A stretch of 64,000 nucleotides of DNA. Source: Leucobacter sp. UCMA 4100. Its GTDB lineage: Bacteria > Actinomycetota > Actinomycetes > Actinomycetales > Microbacteriaceae. Of this stretch, positions 25,339 through 33,963 are shown piece after piece. A program made the position numbers and the translations under genes. The notes under the pieces were generated by a model. It searched no databases. It was not told the origin of the DNA and saw nothing but the letters and a program-made list of their open reading frames with translations. How positions within the stretch are numbered: the first letter of the stretch is position 1; each line of letters starts with the position of its first letter. The stretch is from contig NZ_JAFEUS010000002.1 of assembly GCF_027853335.1 (NCBI RefSeq), forward strand, positions 1,038,514-1,102,513, given 5' to 3'.

Positions 25339-26511
25339 TTACTCGCCCCGGTACATGCGTTCGAAGGTGTCGAGGGTTGTCGAAATGTCGTGGGCCTTGA
25401 CCATCTCGAGCGACGAGCGCTGCATCGCCTCGAATTCGGGCTGGTCGAGACGCAGAATCTCGGTGATGCGCGCTGCGAGTTGCCGGTCATCGCCCGGGGT
25501 GAAGAGGTACCCGTTCTTGCCCACCTCGACGAGGTGTGGCAGTGCCATAGCGTCGGCCGCGATGATTGGGAGCCCCGAGGCCATGGCCTCGAGCGTCGCG
25601 ATCGACTGTAGTTCGGCAATTGACGCGATGGTAAAGATCGACGCGTTCGTGAGCGTGAGCCGCAGTTCGTCGTCGGGCAACAGGCCGTGCCACACGACCC
25701 GATCAGCGACGCCGAGCTCGTTTGCCAGCGCCGTGAGGGGCTCGCGCTGGTCGCCGCCGCCAACGATGTCGAAGTGCACGTTGAGGTCTTCGGGAATGTG
25801 CGTGAGCGAACGCAGAATCGTGTCGATCTGCTTCTCTTGGTTGAGACGGCCGACAAAGACGATGCGCTGCGAGGTGCGCGGCTCAAAGTTTGCGCGGTAC
25901 TTCGCCTGGTCAATGCCACAGCTCACGGGCACCACACCGCGACGCGAGGTGTTGCGCTCGAGAAAATCGGCGGCCTTGCGAGTTGGCGTCGTGACCTCTT
26001 GGGCGAGTGAGAGCACCCTCCCCTCGTCCCACCACGCCCACTTGAGCAGCGGAACGCTGAAAAACTTGGGAGTGTTCGGGTCGAGAATGTTCTCGGGCAT
26101 GATGTGGTTTGTCGCGAGCAGGCGAATGCCGCGTGTGTGCGCCTCGCGAGCGAGCCCCCTGCCGATGAGCAGGTGCGACTGAATGTGCACCGCGTCGGGC
26201 TGCACAGTATCAATCACGCGCTTGGCCTCACGCTTCGCACGCCACGGAAACACGAAGCGAACCCACTCGTGCCCCCAGAGCTTCTGGCTCTTGATGCGGT
26301 GCACGGGAAGTTCGACTCCCTCGATTGTTTCGTAGTGCACGCCGGGCCGCACGCCCTTCGGTGCTGGGGCCATGAGGTGCACCTCGACGCCGCGCTCGTG
26401 CAAGCCGGCCGCGAGTCGCTCGGTAAAGCGCGCAGCGCCGTTGACGTCGGGGGTCAGCGTGTCACAACCGATAAGCACCCGCAGCGGGCGGTCGGTGGGT
26501 AAAGCGGCCAA
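25339..26511 (-). CDS. Glycosyltransferase family 4 protein, glycolipid-synthase like
   Basis: GT4 enzyme of about 390 residues. LIGCDTLTPDVNGAARFTERLAAGLHERGVEVHLMAPAP forms the acceptor-site strand, and TNHIMPENI is the kind of motif found in GT4 enzymes that glycosylate diacylglycerol. The donor domain contains IVFVGRLNQEKQIDTIL and SIAELQSIATLEAMASGLPIIAADAMALPHLV with the E-x7-E pair. TTG at 26511 is chosen: AGGAG lies 7 bp upstream, whereas GTG at 26526 would have the same AGGAG inside the coding sequence. It precedes the other GT4 gene, and a pair of GT4 enzymes could build a diglycosyl-diacylglycerol (inference). Confidence 0.87.
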   Translation of the reverse strand: MAALPTDRPLRVLIGCDTLTPDVNGAARFTERLAAGLHERGVEVHLMAPAPKGVRPGVHYETIEGVELPVHRIKSQKLWGHEWVRFVFPWRAKREAKRVIDTVQPDAVHIQSHLLIGRGLAREAHTRGIRLLATNHIMPENILDPNTPKFFSVPLLKWAWWDEGRVLSLAQEVTTPTRKAADFLERNTSRRGVVPVSCGIDQAKYRANFEPRTSQRIVFVGRLNQEKQIDTILRSLTHIPEDLNVHFDIVGGGDQREPLTALANELGVADRVVWHGLLPDDELRLTLTNASIFTIASIAELQSIATLEAMASGLPIIAADAMALPHLVEVGKNGYLFTPGDDRQLAARITEILRLDQPEFEAMQRSSLEMVKAHDISTTLDTFERMYRGE

Positions 26512-26661
26512 AAATTTCTCCTGCACTAGGCTACTGAATCGTTTTCAGTGTAGTTCGGTGGCACTGGTTTCACGTCGAAAAGTGCACCGACCAGCCATTC
26601 TTGGTACCTAGGTACTAGCGATCTTCGGGCTGCCTCATACTCGCGGATGACGGCATGGCCG

Positions 26662-26683
26662 AAAGTGAGACCGAAGCCTCACT
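26662..26683 (-). terminator. Possible terminator of the chaperone/methyltransferase transcript
   Basis: AGTGAG (26664-26669) and CTCACT (26678-26683) with an 8-base loop, followed on the minus strand by TTTC, begin 3 bp after the methyltransferase stop. Confidence 0.5.
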
Positions 26684-26685
26684 CT

Positions 26686-27870
26686 TCAACGCTTCGTTGC
26701 CCGCACAACGGTGAACGAGCGGTCTCTCGCTACCTGCTGTGTTGGGCCTATTTCACGTTCAATAACGGCGCGATGCCCTAAGTGTGAATTATAGACGACC
26801 AGTATGGTTGCCCCCTCAGCCAGTGCCCTCACGGCTCCCCTGATGAGGGTTCTGGCGATCTCCTCCGAAACTACCTGGCCGGCGTGAAACGGTGGGTTCA
26901 CGAGCATGAGCTCTGCCCAGCCGTCGCCGACCGCCTCGGCTCCGTCGGCGCGCGTGACCGTCACTCTGTCGCTGACCCCGGCCCACCTGGCGGTCGCGTT
27001 CGTCGCGTTGACCGCGGCCCACGACTGGTCGGTCGCGTGCACCTGTGCAGTCGGCCTAGCGAGGGCTGCAGCGACTGCGAGCGAGCCGTTACCGCAGCCG
27101 AGGTCGACGATGCGGGTGGCCTCTGGCGCGATCTCTGGGAGGTGTCTCAGCAGCAACCGGCTCCCGTGGTCGAGTGTTGGCCCACCGAAGGTTGCCCCGT
27201 ATGCGTGCAGTGCAAACGGCAGGTCGGCATCGACCCCCGTCACCGGAAACGGCGGATCGGCCGGGTCATCGACGGGTCCCGTCGCGATGAGCAGTCGCGA
27301 CTTTCTCTCGGCGCGTTCGGCCTGCACCGTGGTGAAGAATCGGGAGAGTACCTCGTTTTGTGCGAGGGTCATGTGTTTCACTCGCCCGCCGGCGATGAGC
27401 GTGGCCTCGGGGTCGGCGTTCGTCGCAACCCAGTAGGCGATCTCGGCGAGTTCGTCGAGTGATTTGGGGAGCTGCAGGAGCACGGTCTTCGCGCCTTTGA
27501 CGAGGTCACGGCCAAGCTCCTCACGGGTGAAGGGGAACTCGCCCTCGAGCCCAAGCCTTGCCGCGTTGCACATGAGCGCACGCTCGTTGAGCAGGGTGTC
27601 CTGAAACACTCGCACCCCGGTGAGGCCGTGCCCGCCCTGCTCCTGGGGCAGCACGAGGCTGAGGGTTATGGCACCGTGGCGTTCGCCGATGACAACGGTG
27701 TCACCGGGCTTCTCGCCAGAAAAGTTGTCCCGCAGTTCAGCTGCTCGCCGGACGAGCAGTTGGTCGGTTGCGTCATACGCAATGAGGTCGTGAGCCTCAA
27801 GGTCAGGCTCGCGCCGCAGCGCTTCGTAGTCAATCGTCACGGCTACGCTCACCCGCGGTCGGGTCGCCAT
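26686..27870 (-). CDS. RsmC/RlmG-like class I SAM-dependent methyltransferase
   Basis: Protein of 394 residues with two related halves, as in RsmC/RlmG rRNA guanine-N2 methyltransferases. The N-terminal half is a degenerate methyltransferase-like domain; the C-terminal half has the SAM motif I IVDLGCGNGSLAVAAALA and the catalytic motif LVNPPFHAGQV (NPPF). The C-terminus RDRSFTVVRATKR is family-typical. Likely substrate is a guanosine in 16S or 23S rRNA. ATG at 27870 has GAGG 7 bp upstream and overlaps hspR by 22 bp; GTG at 27852 (GTGA overlap) is the alternative. It is the last gene of the heat-shock operon region, which is an unusual extension. Confidence 0.87.
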   Translation of the reverse strand: MATRPRVSVAVTIDYEALRREPDLEAHDLIAYDATDQLLVRRAAELRDNFSGEKPGDTVVIGERHGAITLSLVLPQEQGGHGLTGVRVFQDTLLNERALMCNAARLGLEGEFPFTREELGRDLVKGAKTVLLQLPKSLDELAEIAYWVATNADPEATLIAGGRVKHMTLAQNEVLSRFFTTVQAERAERKSRLLIATGPVDDPADPPFPVTGVDADLPFALHAYGATFGGPTLDHGSRLLLRHLPEIAPEATRIVDLGCGNGSLAVAAALARPTAQVHATDQSWAAVNATNATARWAGVSDRVTVTRADGAEAVGDGWAELMLVNPPFHAGQVVSEEIARTLIRGAVRALAEGATILVVYNSHLGHRAVIEREIGPTQQVARDRSFTVVRATKR

Positions 27871-28286
27871 ACAACGACCTCGGCGCGACGCTGCGTTCGG
27901 GTGCCGCGCCTGAGCGTGACGACCTCACCCTCTGAACCGGCGGCAAACACACGCCGTTCTGGGTGTTTCAGCATCTCGCGTGCGAGCGCCTGTTCGAGCT
28001 CGCGAACCCGCTCTTCGAGGCCGCGAACCTTATCGTTGAGCTGCAGTACCCGGCGAATACCCTCGAGGCTGAGCCCCTCAGCCGAGTAGCTCGCAACCTG
28101 CCGCAGTCGCTCAATATCGTGCAGGCTGTAGCGCCTTGTTCCGCCGCTTGTGCGACCGGGAACAACGAGACCAATACGGTCATACTGGCGCAGTGTCTGG
28201 GGGTGCATTTCAGCGAGCTCTGCAGCAGCACCGACGGCAAACACGGGGCTGTATTTATCGACCACGAGTTTTTTACGCTGTGCCAT
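27849..28286 (-). CDS. hspR: Heat shock repressor HspR, MerR family
   Basis: MerR-type regulator of 145 residues. FAVGAAAELAEMHPQTLRQYDRIGLVVPGRTSGGTRRYSLHDIERLRQV is the winged helix-turn-helix with the HspR-specific HPQTLRQYDR. A coiled coil (LNDKVRGLEERVRELEQALA) follows. HspR binds HAIR operators together with DnaK and represses dnaK-grpE-dnaJ-hspR; two HAIR sites lie upstream of dnaK here. AAGGGAGG precedes the ATG by 7 bp. The C-terminal 40 residues are basic (RRGTRTQRRAEVVVWRP). Confidence 0.95.
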   Translation of the reverse strand: MAQRKKLVVDKYSPVFAVGAAAELAEMHPQTLRQYDRIGLVVPGRTSGGTRRYSLHDIERLRQVASYSAEGLSLEGIRRVLQLNDKVRGLEERVRELEQALAREMLKHPERRVFAAGSEGEVVTLRRGTRTQRRAEVVVWRPDRG

Positions 28287-28310
28287 GGTGCACCTCCCTT
28301 ACGTGTGTGG

Positions 28311-28342
28311 TGTCGGTGGCCCTTACGGGAGGGCCACCGACA
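28311..28342 (-). terminator. Strong hairpin between dnaJ and hspR
   Basis: Perfect 12-bp arms TGTCGGTGGCCC (28311-28322) and GGGCCACCGACA (28331-28342) with an 8-base loop, starting 5 bp after dnaJ. No T run follows, so it may be a partial terminator, a processing site or an mRNA stabiliser that lowers hspR expression relative to the chaperones. Confidence 0.6.
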
Positions 28343-28346
28343 GTGG

Positions 28347-29288
28347 TTACTTCATTCGTGAAACAAGATCTGCGCGCGGATCTTCTTCGGGTTCAACCGC
28401 ATGCCAGGCGTCAAGCGCCTTGCGCTGCTCACTCGTGAGGTGAGCCGGAACGGCCACCTGCACCTCTGCGAGCAGGTCACCGGTGACCTTCGATGTTTTC
28501 ACACCGCGGCCCTTGACGCGCAACACTCGCCCGCTCGGGGTTCCCGGCTGCACGCGTAACTTGACCGAACCGCCGCCAAGCGTCGGCACCTCGATCGTGG
28601 CGCCGAGCACAGCCTCGGTGAAGGTGATGGGAACAGTGAGTCGCAGGTTGTTGTCTTCACGCCGGTACACCGGGTGCTTGCGCACGGTGACCGTGAGAAT
28701 AATGTCGCCTGCGGGCCCGCCGTCGGGGCTTGGCTCTCCCTTGCCCCGCACCTTGATCTTCTGTCCGTCTTTGACGCCGGCGGGAATGCGCACTCGCGTG
28801 CTCTCCCCCGTCGAGGTTCGCAGGGTCAGGGTCGAGCCCTGGGCCGCGGTTTCGAGATCGAGCACCGTTGAGGTGGCGATGTCTCGCCCGCGCTGTGGGG
28901 CACGAGCACCCCCGCCACCGAACATGCCGCCAAAAATGTCTTCGAAGCCGCCCGGGGCACCCTGGTAAGAGAAGTGCCCGCCACCGCCCCCGAAGGGACC
29001 GCCGAACATGTCTTCAAAGCCCTGGCCACCCGAGGTGAACCGTGCGCCACCGGCGCCCATCGCACGGATCTGGTCGTACTCTTCGCGCTGCTCGGGATCG
29101 CTCAGCACATCGTAGGCTTCGCTGATCTCTTTGAATCGGGATTCTGCTTTCGCATCGTCTGGATTCGAGTCGGGGTGGTATTTCCTGGCAAGCTTGCGAA
29201 AGGCTTTCTTGAGTTCGGCGTCACTCACATCTTTTGAGACACCGAGCATCTTATAGAAGTCTTTTTCAAGCCAATCTTGACTAGCCAT
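28347..29288 (-). CDS. dnaJ: Chaperone DnaJ (no zinc-finger, CbpA-like form)
   Basis: Hsp40 co-chaperone of 313 residues. The J-domain has HPD in ARKYHPDSNPDD and is followed by a Gly/Phe-rich linker (about 80-135). Two C-terminal peptide-binding domains follow (RDIATSTVLDLETAAQGSTLTL, VTVPITFTEAVLGATIEVPTL). The four CxxCxGxG zinc motifs of canonical DnaJ are absent, as in the DnaJ encoded by actinobacterial dnaK operons. ATG at 29288 overlaps grpE by 8 bp. Stimulates DnaK ATPase and delivers substrates. Confidence 0.93.
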   Translation of the reverse strand: MASQDWLEKDFYKMLGVSKDVSDAELKKAFRKLARKYHPDSNPDDAKAESRFKEISEAYDVLSDPEQREEYDQIRAMGAGGARFTSGGQGFEDMFGGPFGGGGGHFSYQGAPGGFEDIFGGMFGGGGARAPQRGRDIATSTVLDLETAAQGSTLTLRTSTGESTRVRIPAGVKDGQKIKVRGKGEPSPDGGPAGDIILTVTVRKHPVYRREDNNLRLTVPITFTEAVLGATIEVPTLGGGSVKLRVQPGTPSGRVLRVKGRGVKTSKVTGDLLAEVQVAVPAHLTSEQRKALDAWHAVEPEEDPRADLVSRMK

Positions 29289-29901
29289 CGGCACTCACCG
29301 CCACTGCGACCTTCGCGGGGCGAAGTTCGACCAAGCCGATGCGATACCCCCGTTCCACAACATCGAGAACCGTCTCTGACTCTGTACCGGGAACCGGCAC
29401 CTGCGCGATAGCTTCGTGATGCTGCGGATCAAAGGCTTCGCCTTTCTCACCGAACGATTCGAGCCCTTGCTTTTCGAGCATGGTACGAATCTTTTGCGCG
29501 ATGGTGAGGAACGCGGTGCCCTCGACGAGATCGCCGTGGGCCTCTGCGCGGTCGAGATCATCGAGCACGGTGAGCAGTGATTCGATGACCTTGGCCTTCG
29601 CCCGCTGCTCTTCAAGCTCACGGTTATCTTCCGTGCGCTTACGGTAGTTCGCGTATTCGGCGGTGAGCCTACGGAGGTCTTCGAGATAGGGGCTTTCATC
29701 CTCGGCCGCTTCTTCAGCTGCCGCGCCCTCGCCCTTAGCCTCTGCGCTCTGCTCAGCGCCAAGAATGTCTTCGACGGTCAGGTCGCCCTCTTCTGCCGAG
29801 TGCGGCTCAGGGTCGGGAGCGCCTGCTCCCGACCCTGGCTGCTGCTCTTCAGCTGAGGGGTTCTCGCCGTTCTCCGGCGTGAGATCCTCGTGCTGTGTCA
29901 T
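29281..29901 (-). CDS. grpE: Nucleotide exchange factor GrpE
   Basis: GrpE of 206 residues. The first 70 residues are a disordered Glu/Pro/Gly-rich tail. A long coiled coil follows (LEDLRRLTAEYANYRKRTEDNRELEEQRAKAKVIESLLTVLDDLDRA), then the head domain with GEAFDPQHHEAIAQVPVPGTES and VERGYRIGLVELRPAKVAVA. It promotes ADP release from DnaK. Two bases separate it from dnaK, and it overlaps dnaJ. Confidence 0.96.
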   Translation of the reverse strand: MTQHEDLTPENGENPSAEEQQPGSGAGAPDPEPHSAEEGDLTVEDILGAEQSAEAKGEGAAAEEAAEDESPYLEDLRRLTAEYANYRKRTEDNRELEEQRAKAKVIESLLTVLDDLDRAEAHGDLVEGTAFLTIAQKIRTMLEKQGLESFGEKGEAFDPQHHEAIAQVPVPGTESETVLDVVERGYRIGLVELRPAKVAVAVSADG

Positions 29902-29903
29902 GG

Positions 29904-31748
29904 CTACTTCTGCTCCTCGTCATCTTCGACAACCTCTGCGTCGATAACGTCTTCTTCGTCTGCCTGACCCTCAGTGTCGGCCGCTGGGGCCTCCTGCTGT
30001 GCGGCCTCGTAGATGGCCTGGCCGAGCTTGCCCTGGCTCTCGTTGAGCTTGTCGAAGGCGGTCTGAACCGCAGCCTCGTCTTCGCCAGCGAGCGCCTGCT
30101 TCAGCTCGTCAAGGTCACCCTGAACCTCGGTCTTCACATCTTCAGGAAGCTTGTCGCCGTTCTCTGAGATGAGCTTTTCTACCGAGTAGGCAAGGTTCTC
30201 GGCCGCGTTACGCTTCTCGAGCGTCTCGGCGCGCTGCTTGTCTTCCTCAGCGTGCTCCTCGGCCTCGCGCACCATGCGATCGATGTCGTCTTGCGACAGC
30301 GATGATCCACCAGAAATCGTGATGGTCTGCTCGGTGCCAGTGCCCTTGTCCTTGGCCGATACCTGAACGATGCCGTTCGCGTCGATGTCGAAGGTGACCT
30401 CGATCTGCGGAACGCCACGAGGTGCCGGGGCAATGCCCGTCAGCTCGAAGGTACCGAGGTTCTTGTTGTCGCGGGTGAACTCGCGCTCGCCCTGGAACAC
30501 CTGAATCGATACCGAAGGCTGGTTGTCGTCGGCCGTCGTGAAGGTTTCTGAACGCTTCGTCGGAATAGCGGTGTTGCGCTCGATGAGCTTCGTCATGCGG
30601 CCGCCCTTGGTCTCGATACCGAGTGAGAGCGGGGTAACGTCAATGAGCAGAACGTCTTTACGCTCGCCCTTCAGCACGCCGGCCTGCAGTGCGGCACCGA
30701 CGGCAACAACCTCATCAGGGTTAACACCCTTGTTGGGCTCGCGACCGTTCGTGAGCTTGGTCACGAGTTCGGTCACCGAAGGCATACGGGTTGAACCACC
30801 AACGAGCACGACGTGCGCGATGTCGCCAACCTTAACGCCGGCTTCCTTGATCACGTCTTCGAAAGGCTTACGGGTGCGCTCGAGCAGATCCTTCGTGAGC
30901 TCTTCGAACTTCGCACGAGTGAGGGTCTCTTCGAGGTTTGCAGGACCGTTCTCGGTGAGCGAGAGGTACGGGAGCTGGATCTGCGTGCTCATTGAGCTCG
31001 AGAGTTCCTTCTTCGCCTGCTCAGCGGCTTCCTTGAGGCGCTGCAGCGCAATCTTGTCGCCCGAAACGTCAACACCGGTTGAGCTCTTGAACTGGCCGAT
31101 GAGCCAGTCGACAACGCGCTGATCCCAGTCGTCGCCACCGAGGCGGTTGTCGCCCGAAGTTGCGCGAACCTGAATGGTCGAGAAGTCGTCGTCTTTACCC
31201 ACCTCAAGCAGCGAGACGTCGAAGGTACCGCCACCGAGGTCGAACACGAGAATGAGCTCGTCTTCTTTACCGCGGTCGAGGCCGTAAGCGAGTGCCGCAG
31301 CGGTTGGCTCGTTAATAATACGCAGCACGTTGAGGCCGGCGATCTCGCCAGCTTCCTTCGTCGCCTGACGCTCAGCATCGTTAAAGTATGCGGGAACGGT
31401 GATGACCGCGTCGGTCACCTTGTCTCCCAGGTACGACTCTGCATCGCGCTTGAGCTTCATGAGAATACGAGCGCTGAGCTCCTGGGGGGTGTACTTCTTG
31501 TCGTCGATCTGCTGGGCCCAGTCGGTACCCATGTGACGCTTCACCGAAGCGATCGTGCGGTCAACGTTCGTAACGGCCTGGCGCTTCGCGGTTTCACCGA
31601 CGAGCACCTCACCATCTTTGGTGAACGCAACAACCGAGGGGGTGGTGCGCAAACCTTCTGCGTTGGCAATAACGGTGGGCTCGCCACCCTCGAGAACGCT
31701 CACGACCGAGTTCGTGGTACCGAGGTCAATACCTACTGCACGTGACAT
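29904..31748 (-). CDS. dnaK: Molecular chaperone DnaK (Hsp70)
   Basis: Hsp70 of 614 residues. Diagnostic segments are [54 protein letters not shown] and [13 protein letters not shown] in the ATPase domain, [14 protein letters not shown] in the linker, and a substrate-binding domain followed by an acidic C-terminal tail ([16 protein letters not shown]). GAAGGAG precedes the ATG. First gene of the dnaK-grpE-dnaJ-hspR operon, behind a promoter flanked by two HAIR sites. It is also the co-repressor of HspR in relatives. Confidence 0.98.
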   Translation of the reverse strand: MSRAVGIDLGTTNSVVSVLEGGEPTVIANAEGLRTTPSVVAFTKDGEVLVGETAKRQAVTNVDRTIASVKRHMGTDWAQQIDDKKYTPQELSARILMKLKRDAESYLGDKVTDAVITVPAYFNDAERQATKEAGEIAGLNVLRIINEPTAAALAYGLDRGKEDELILVFDLGGGTFDVSLLEVGKDDDFSTIQVRATSGDNRLGGDDWDQRVVDWLIGQFKSSTGVDVSGDKIALQRLKEAAEQAKKELSSSMSTQIQLPYLSLTENGPANLEETLTRAKFEELTKDLLERTRKPFEDVIKEAGVKVGDIAHVVLVGGSTRMPSVTELVTKLTNGREPNKGVNPDEVVAVGAALQAGVLKGERKDVLLIDVTPLSLGIETKGGRMTKLIERNTAIPTKRSETFTTADDNQPSVSIQVFQGEREFTRDNKNLGTFELTGIAPAPRGVPQIEVTFDIDANGIVQVSAKDKGTGTEQTITISGGSSLSQDDIDRMVREAEEHAEEDKQRAETLEKRNAAENLAYSVEKLISENGDKLPEDVKTEVQGDLDELKQALAGEDEAAVQTAFDKLNESQGKLGQAIYEAAQQEAPAADTEGQADEEDVIDAEVVEDDEEQK

Positions 31749-31780
31749 ATGTGCTTCTCCTTCATGCTAGAAAATCTAAA

Positions 31781-31801
31781 GTTGAGCCTGATGAACTCAA
31801 G
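31781..31801. promoter_or_regulatory. HAIR operator, promoter-proximal (HspR site)
   Basis: GTTGAGC-N7-ACTCAAG matches the HAIR consensus CTTGAGT-N7-ACTCAAG with two mismatches. It touches the -10 box of the dnaK promoter. Confidence 0.85.
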
Positions 31802-31827
31802 TTTACAGATCGCCGGGGCCATGTCAA
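31800..31827 (-). promoter_or_regulatory. dnaK operon promoter
   Basis: Minus-strand -35 box TTGACA (31822-31827) and -10 box TAAACT (31800-31805) with a 16-bp spacer, placed between the two HAIR sites and 51 bp before the dnaK ATG. Confidence 0.7.
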
Positions 31828-31842
31828 GTCCGTCACGCTAAA

Positions 31843-31863
31843 CTTGAGTCACTCACACTCAAC
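31843..31863. promoter_or_regulatory. HAIR operator, upstream (HspR site)
   Basis: CTTGAGT-N7-ACTCAAC matches the HAIR consensus in 13 of 14 defined positions, 16 bp upstream of the -35 box. Confidence 0.9.
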
Positions 31864-31918
31864 ATTCAGGATTTACCGAACGGTCAACTTCGATCTGCCT
31901 AAACTCGGGAGAAACACG

Positions 31919-31970
31919 AAAAGAGGCCGCCTGCTTCGGGAATTGGGATGGGGATGAAGCAGACGGCCTC
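31919..31970 (-). terminator. Rho-independent terminator of the surface-protein operon
   Basis: Arms GAGGCCGCCTGCTTC (31923-31937) and GAAGCAGACGGCCTC (31956-31970), 15 bp with one mismatch, are followed on the minus strand by TTTT. It ends the leftward transcript from the HTTM gene and insulates the dnaK promoter. Confidence 0.85.
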
Positions 31971-31997
31971 GGTTTAAGGACTGTAGAACGACCGTTA

Positions 31998-33029
31998 CTA
32001 CAGCACAGTTTTTCGGCGGCCGGCCCTCAGGGCGCTGCTACCGCGCCTCATCGCAAGGGACGCCTGCTTATAGGCGCTTTGCACATCAGCGAAAACCTTC
32101 CTCCGTTCGATCCACGCGAAAGCAGCTACCCAGGATGAATCGCGCACGAACAACATGTCTAGGGCGATCATCGCCAGCGAGAATGGCCAGAGACCAAGCA
32201 AAATGGCAATGCCCAGGTGCATGAAGATGAGACTCGCCAAGGCAAAAATCCTTGCCGGTCGCCAGAGGATCATCACCGGGAAAAGGGTTTGCACCCACAA
32301 GGCAATAAAGGTTGCAACATAAATCACGAGCGAAGACTGCCAAATGAACTCGTTAACCATCGGATAGGCCATGAACACATCAAGCCTCAACGCATAGAAG
32401 AGCGCGGTGCCATCGAGCCATTCATCACCCAACAGCTTCCATACCCCGGAGGTAACGTAAACCACGATGATCTGAAAACAGCCAAGAACCAAGGCAGCGT
32501 TATGCGCTGCCTTCGTGACGTGTGCTGGCAGCCAGGAACGTCCATTCTTCCCTGCACGTCGAGCTCTCGAACGACGTTTCGCATCAAGCGAGTAGAACTC
32601 ACCAAGGTTCGCAAAGAGCATGAAGAAGAGCGTGATGCGCATGAGCGTGTCACCGCCATTCAACACGTATGGATTATTTGCCTGAAGCGACAACAGCATC
32701 ACAAGCAAGATGAGTGTCATCAGGCGGGTCCGCCACCCGAACAGAAAGAGGAGAACCACGACGATAAGCCCAAAAAAGGCAATGTCAAAGAGCGCCGGCG
32801 ACGATTTCGTGAAGAGAAGGTCGAACGTGTGAAAGCCTCGTCGTTTCGCTTCAGGATCTGCCCAGAACGAGGCATGACCCCAGAGCAACGCGCGCTCTGG
32901 AATACTCGGCACGAGCAAGAACAGGAGACCAATGCCGTACAAGATGCGAAGCATTGAAAAGCTCCGCAAGTTGTGCTGCTGGCTAGTGAACCATTCGACG
33001 GCCCGTTCAAAGAGTGAGCTATTGGCCAT
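31998..33029 (-). CDS. HTTM domain membrane protein (SdpB / gamma-carboxylase-like)
   Basis: Integral membrane protein of 343 residues with about eight hydrophobic helices. The opening SMLRILYGIGLLFLLV, the segment NNPYVLNGGDTLMRITLFFMLFANLGE with its GG/D core, and the later YVTSGVWKLLGDEWLDGTALFYALRLD are hallmarks of the HTTM (horizontally transferred transmembrane) family, which includes SdpB and bacterial relatives of vitamin K-dependent gamma-carboxylase. It overlaps the DUF5819 gene by 11 bp. The local GC content is clearly lower (about 50% in many lines) than in the flanking housekeeping genes, which suggests transfer. Its own substrate is unknown. Confidence 0.88.
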   Translation of the reverse strand: MANSSLFERAVEWFTSQQHNLRSFSMLRILYGIGLLFLLVPSIPERALLWGHASFWADPEAKRRGFHTFDLLFTKSSPALFDIAFFGLIVVVLLFLFGWRTRLMTLILLVMLLSLQANNPYVLNGGDTLMRITLFFMLFANLGEFYSLDAKRRSRARRAGKNGRSWLPAHVTKAAHNAALVLGCFQIIVVYVTSGVWKLLGDEWLDGTALFYALRLDVFMAYPMVNEFIWQSSLVIYVATFIALWVQTLFPVMILWRPARIFALASLIFMHLGIAILLGLWPFSLAMIALDMLFVRDSSWVAAFAWIERRKVFADVQSAYKQASLAMRRGSSALRAGRRKTVL

Positions 33030-33843
33030 TGACAGCAGCCTCCTTAAACGTTTTCTGTGCTCCCATGCGTTCGATCACTGCATGGTATTCATCGACGACT
33101 ACCTTCGGCGCTCGCACATTTGATTGACGCCAGCCGAACGTTGTGATTATGGGCTTGAACTGTGAGCCTTCGTCGAAGCGGTGTGTGAAGTCATTCGGTC
33201 GGTCAAGCACAATGCGCCATTGAATGCGCTCTATTTTTTCGCCGAAGCCAGCGGTCGCATAGAGCGAGAGGTATCGCATCAGCATGTAATCCATGCGCAA
33301 GAATCGCACCACATCACCATCGTTTTCGCCCAGCTCTGCGACGAGTTCTTCATTCGGAATCGCCACAAAGCCACCTTCCCCGCGCTCAATAAAGGTGTCT
33401 TTGACGCGGGCTTTCTGCTCATCATTGAGTGCGTTAAAACGCTTGCGAAATGTTTGTGTCAAGTTCCAACTGCTCTTTTGTATGCGTGATGGCACGACGT
33501 TGCCGTGCACACCTTTCGTTTCGAGATCGGTGATCGACACCCAGTCAGATTTGACGAGCTTCTCGTCGTCGAACCACTGCGCCCTCATCTCAAGCGAAAA
33601 GTTCGCTTTCATGATGTTCGGTGCGAACACCCGCCAGTTTTGAGAAAAGTACGGCGACGCGATCGACTGCAATTCCCTCTTCAAAGGTGTGCCAGCTGGC
33701 GAAACCATGAGCACGGTACCAACCATGAGCAAAAGGCTCAGTGCCATCGCAATGATTGCCGAAAAATGGGCCGATCGAGATGGCGTGCTTCTCGTCGCTC
33801 TGCGCCTGCTCGTCTCGGCGCCCTGTGTGATTGTTTCTTTCAT
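33019..33843 (-). CDS. DUF5819 family protein (SdpA-like partner of HTTM)
   Basis: Protein of 274 residues: a basic Arg/Ser/Thr-rich N-terminus, one transmembrane helix (about 28-50), then an extracytoplasmic domain. The motif SPYFSQNWRVFAPNIMKANF right after the helix is the DUF5819 signature and resembles the W-x-x-F-A/x-P motif of SdpA proteins. The C-terminal part holds RMDYMLMRYLSLYATAGFG and IERIQWRIVLDR. DUF5819 genes commonly sit beside HTTM genes, as SdpA does beside SdpB (family knowledge). It lies between the LPXTG protein and HTTM gene in one leftward unit. Confidence 0.78.
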   Translation of the reverse strand: MKETITQGAETSRRRATRSTPSRSAHFSAIIAMALSLLLMVGTVLMVSPAGTPLKRELQSIASPYFSQNWRVFAPNIMKANFSLEMRAQWFDDEKLVKSDWVSITDLETKGVHGNVVPSRIQKSSWNLTQTFRKRFNALNDEQKARVKDTFIERGEGGFVAIPNEELVAELGENDGDVVRFLRMDYMLMRYLSLYATAGFGEKIERIQWRIVLDRPNDFTHRFDEGSQFKPIITTFGWRQSNVRAPKVVVDEYHAVIERMGAQKTFKEAAVNGQ

Positions 33844-33917
33844 CCCGTTTCCTCATCGCGCGCATGCGCGACTTCCCCTGTACGTATCTGGCAGCTACTT
33901 ACCGCAGTGAAGCGGAG

Positions 33918-33949
33918 TCGGGCTGGGACCCCATGGAGCCCCAGCCCGA
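33918..33949 (-). terminator. Hairpin between the surface protein gene and the DUF5819 gene
   Basis: Perfect 10-bp arms TCGGGCTGGG (33918-33927) and CCCAGCCCGA (33940-33949) with a 12-base loop lie 14 bp after the surface-protein stop. No T run follows, so partial termination that favours the abundant surface protein over its two membrane partners is likely. Confidence 0.55.
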
Positions 33950-33963
33950 TCCACTGTAAGGAG

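Noticed and set aside
27849-27852. GTG at 27852 as the methyltransferase start (GTGA overlap with hspR)
   Set aside because: The overlap is attractive, but the ATG at 27870 has a GAGG ribosome site at a good distance and the GTG has none. Kept only as an alternative.
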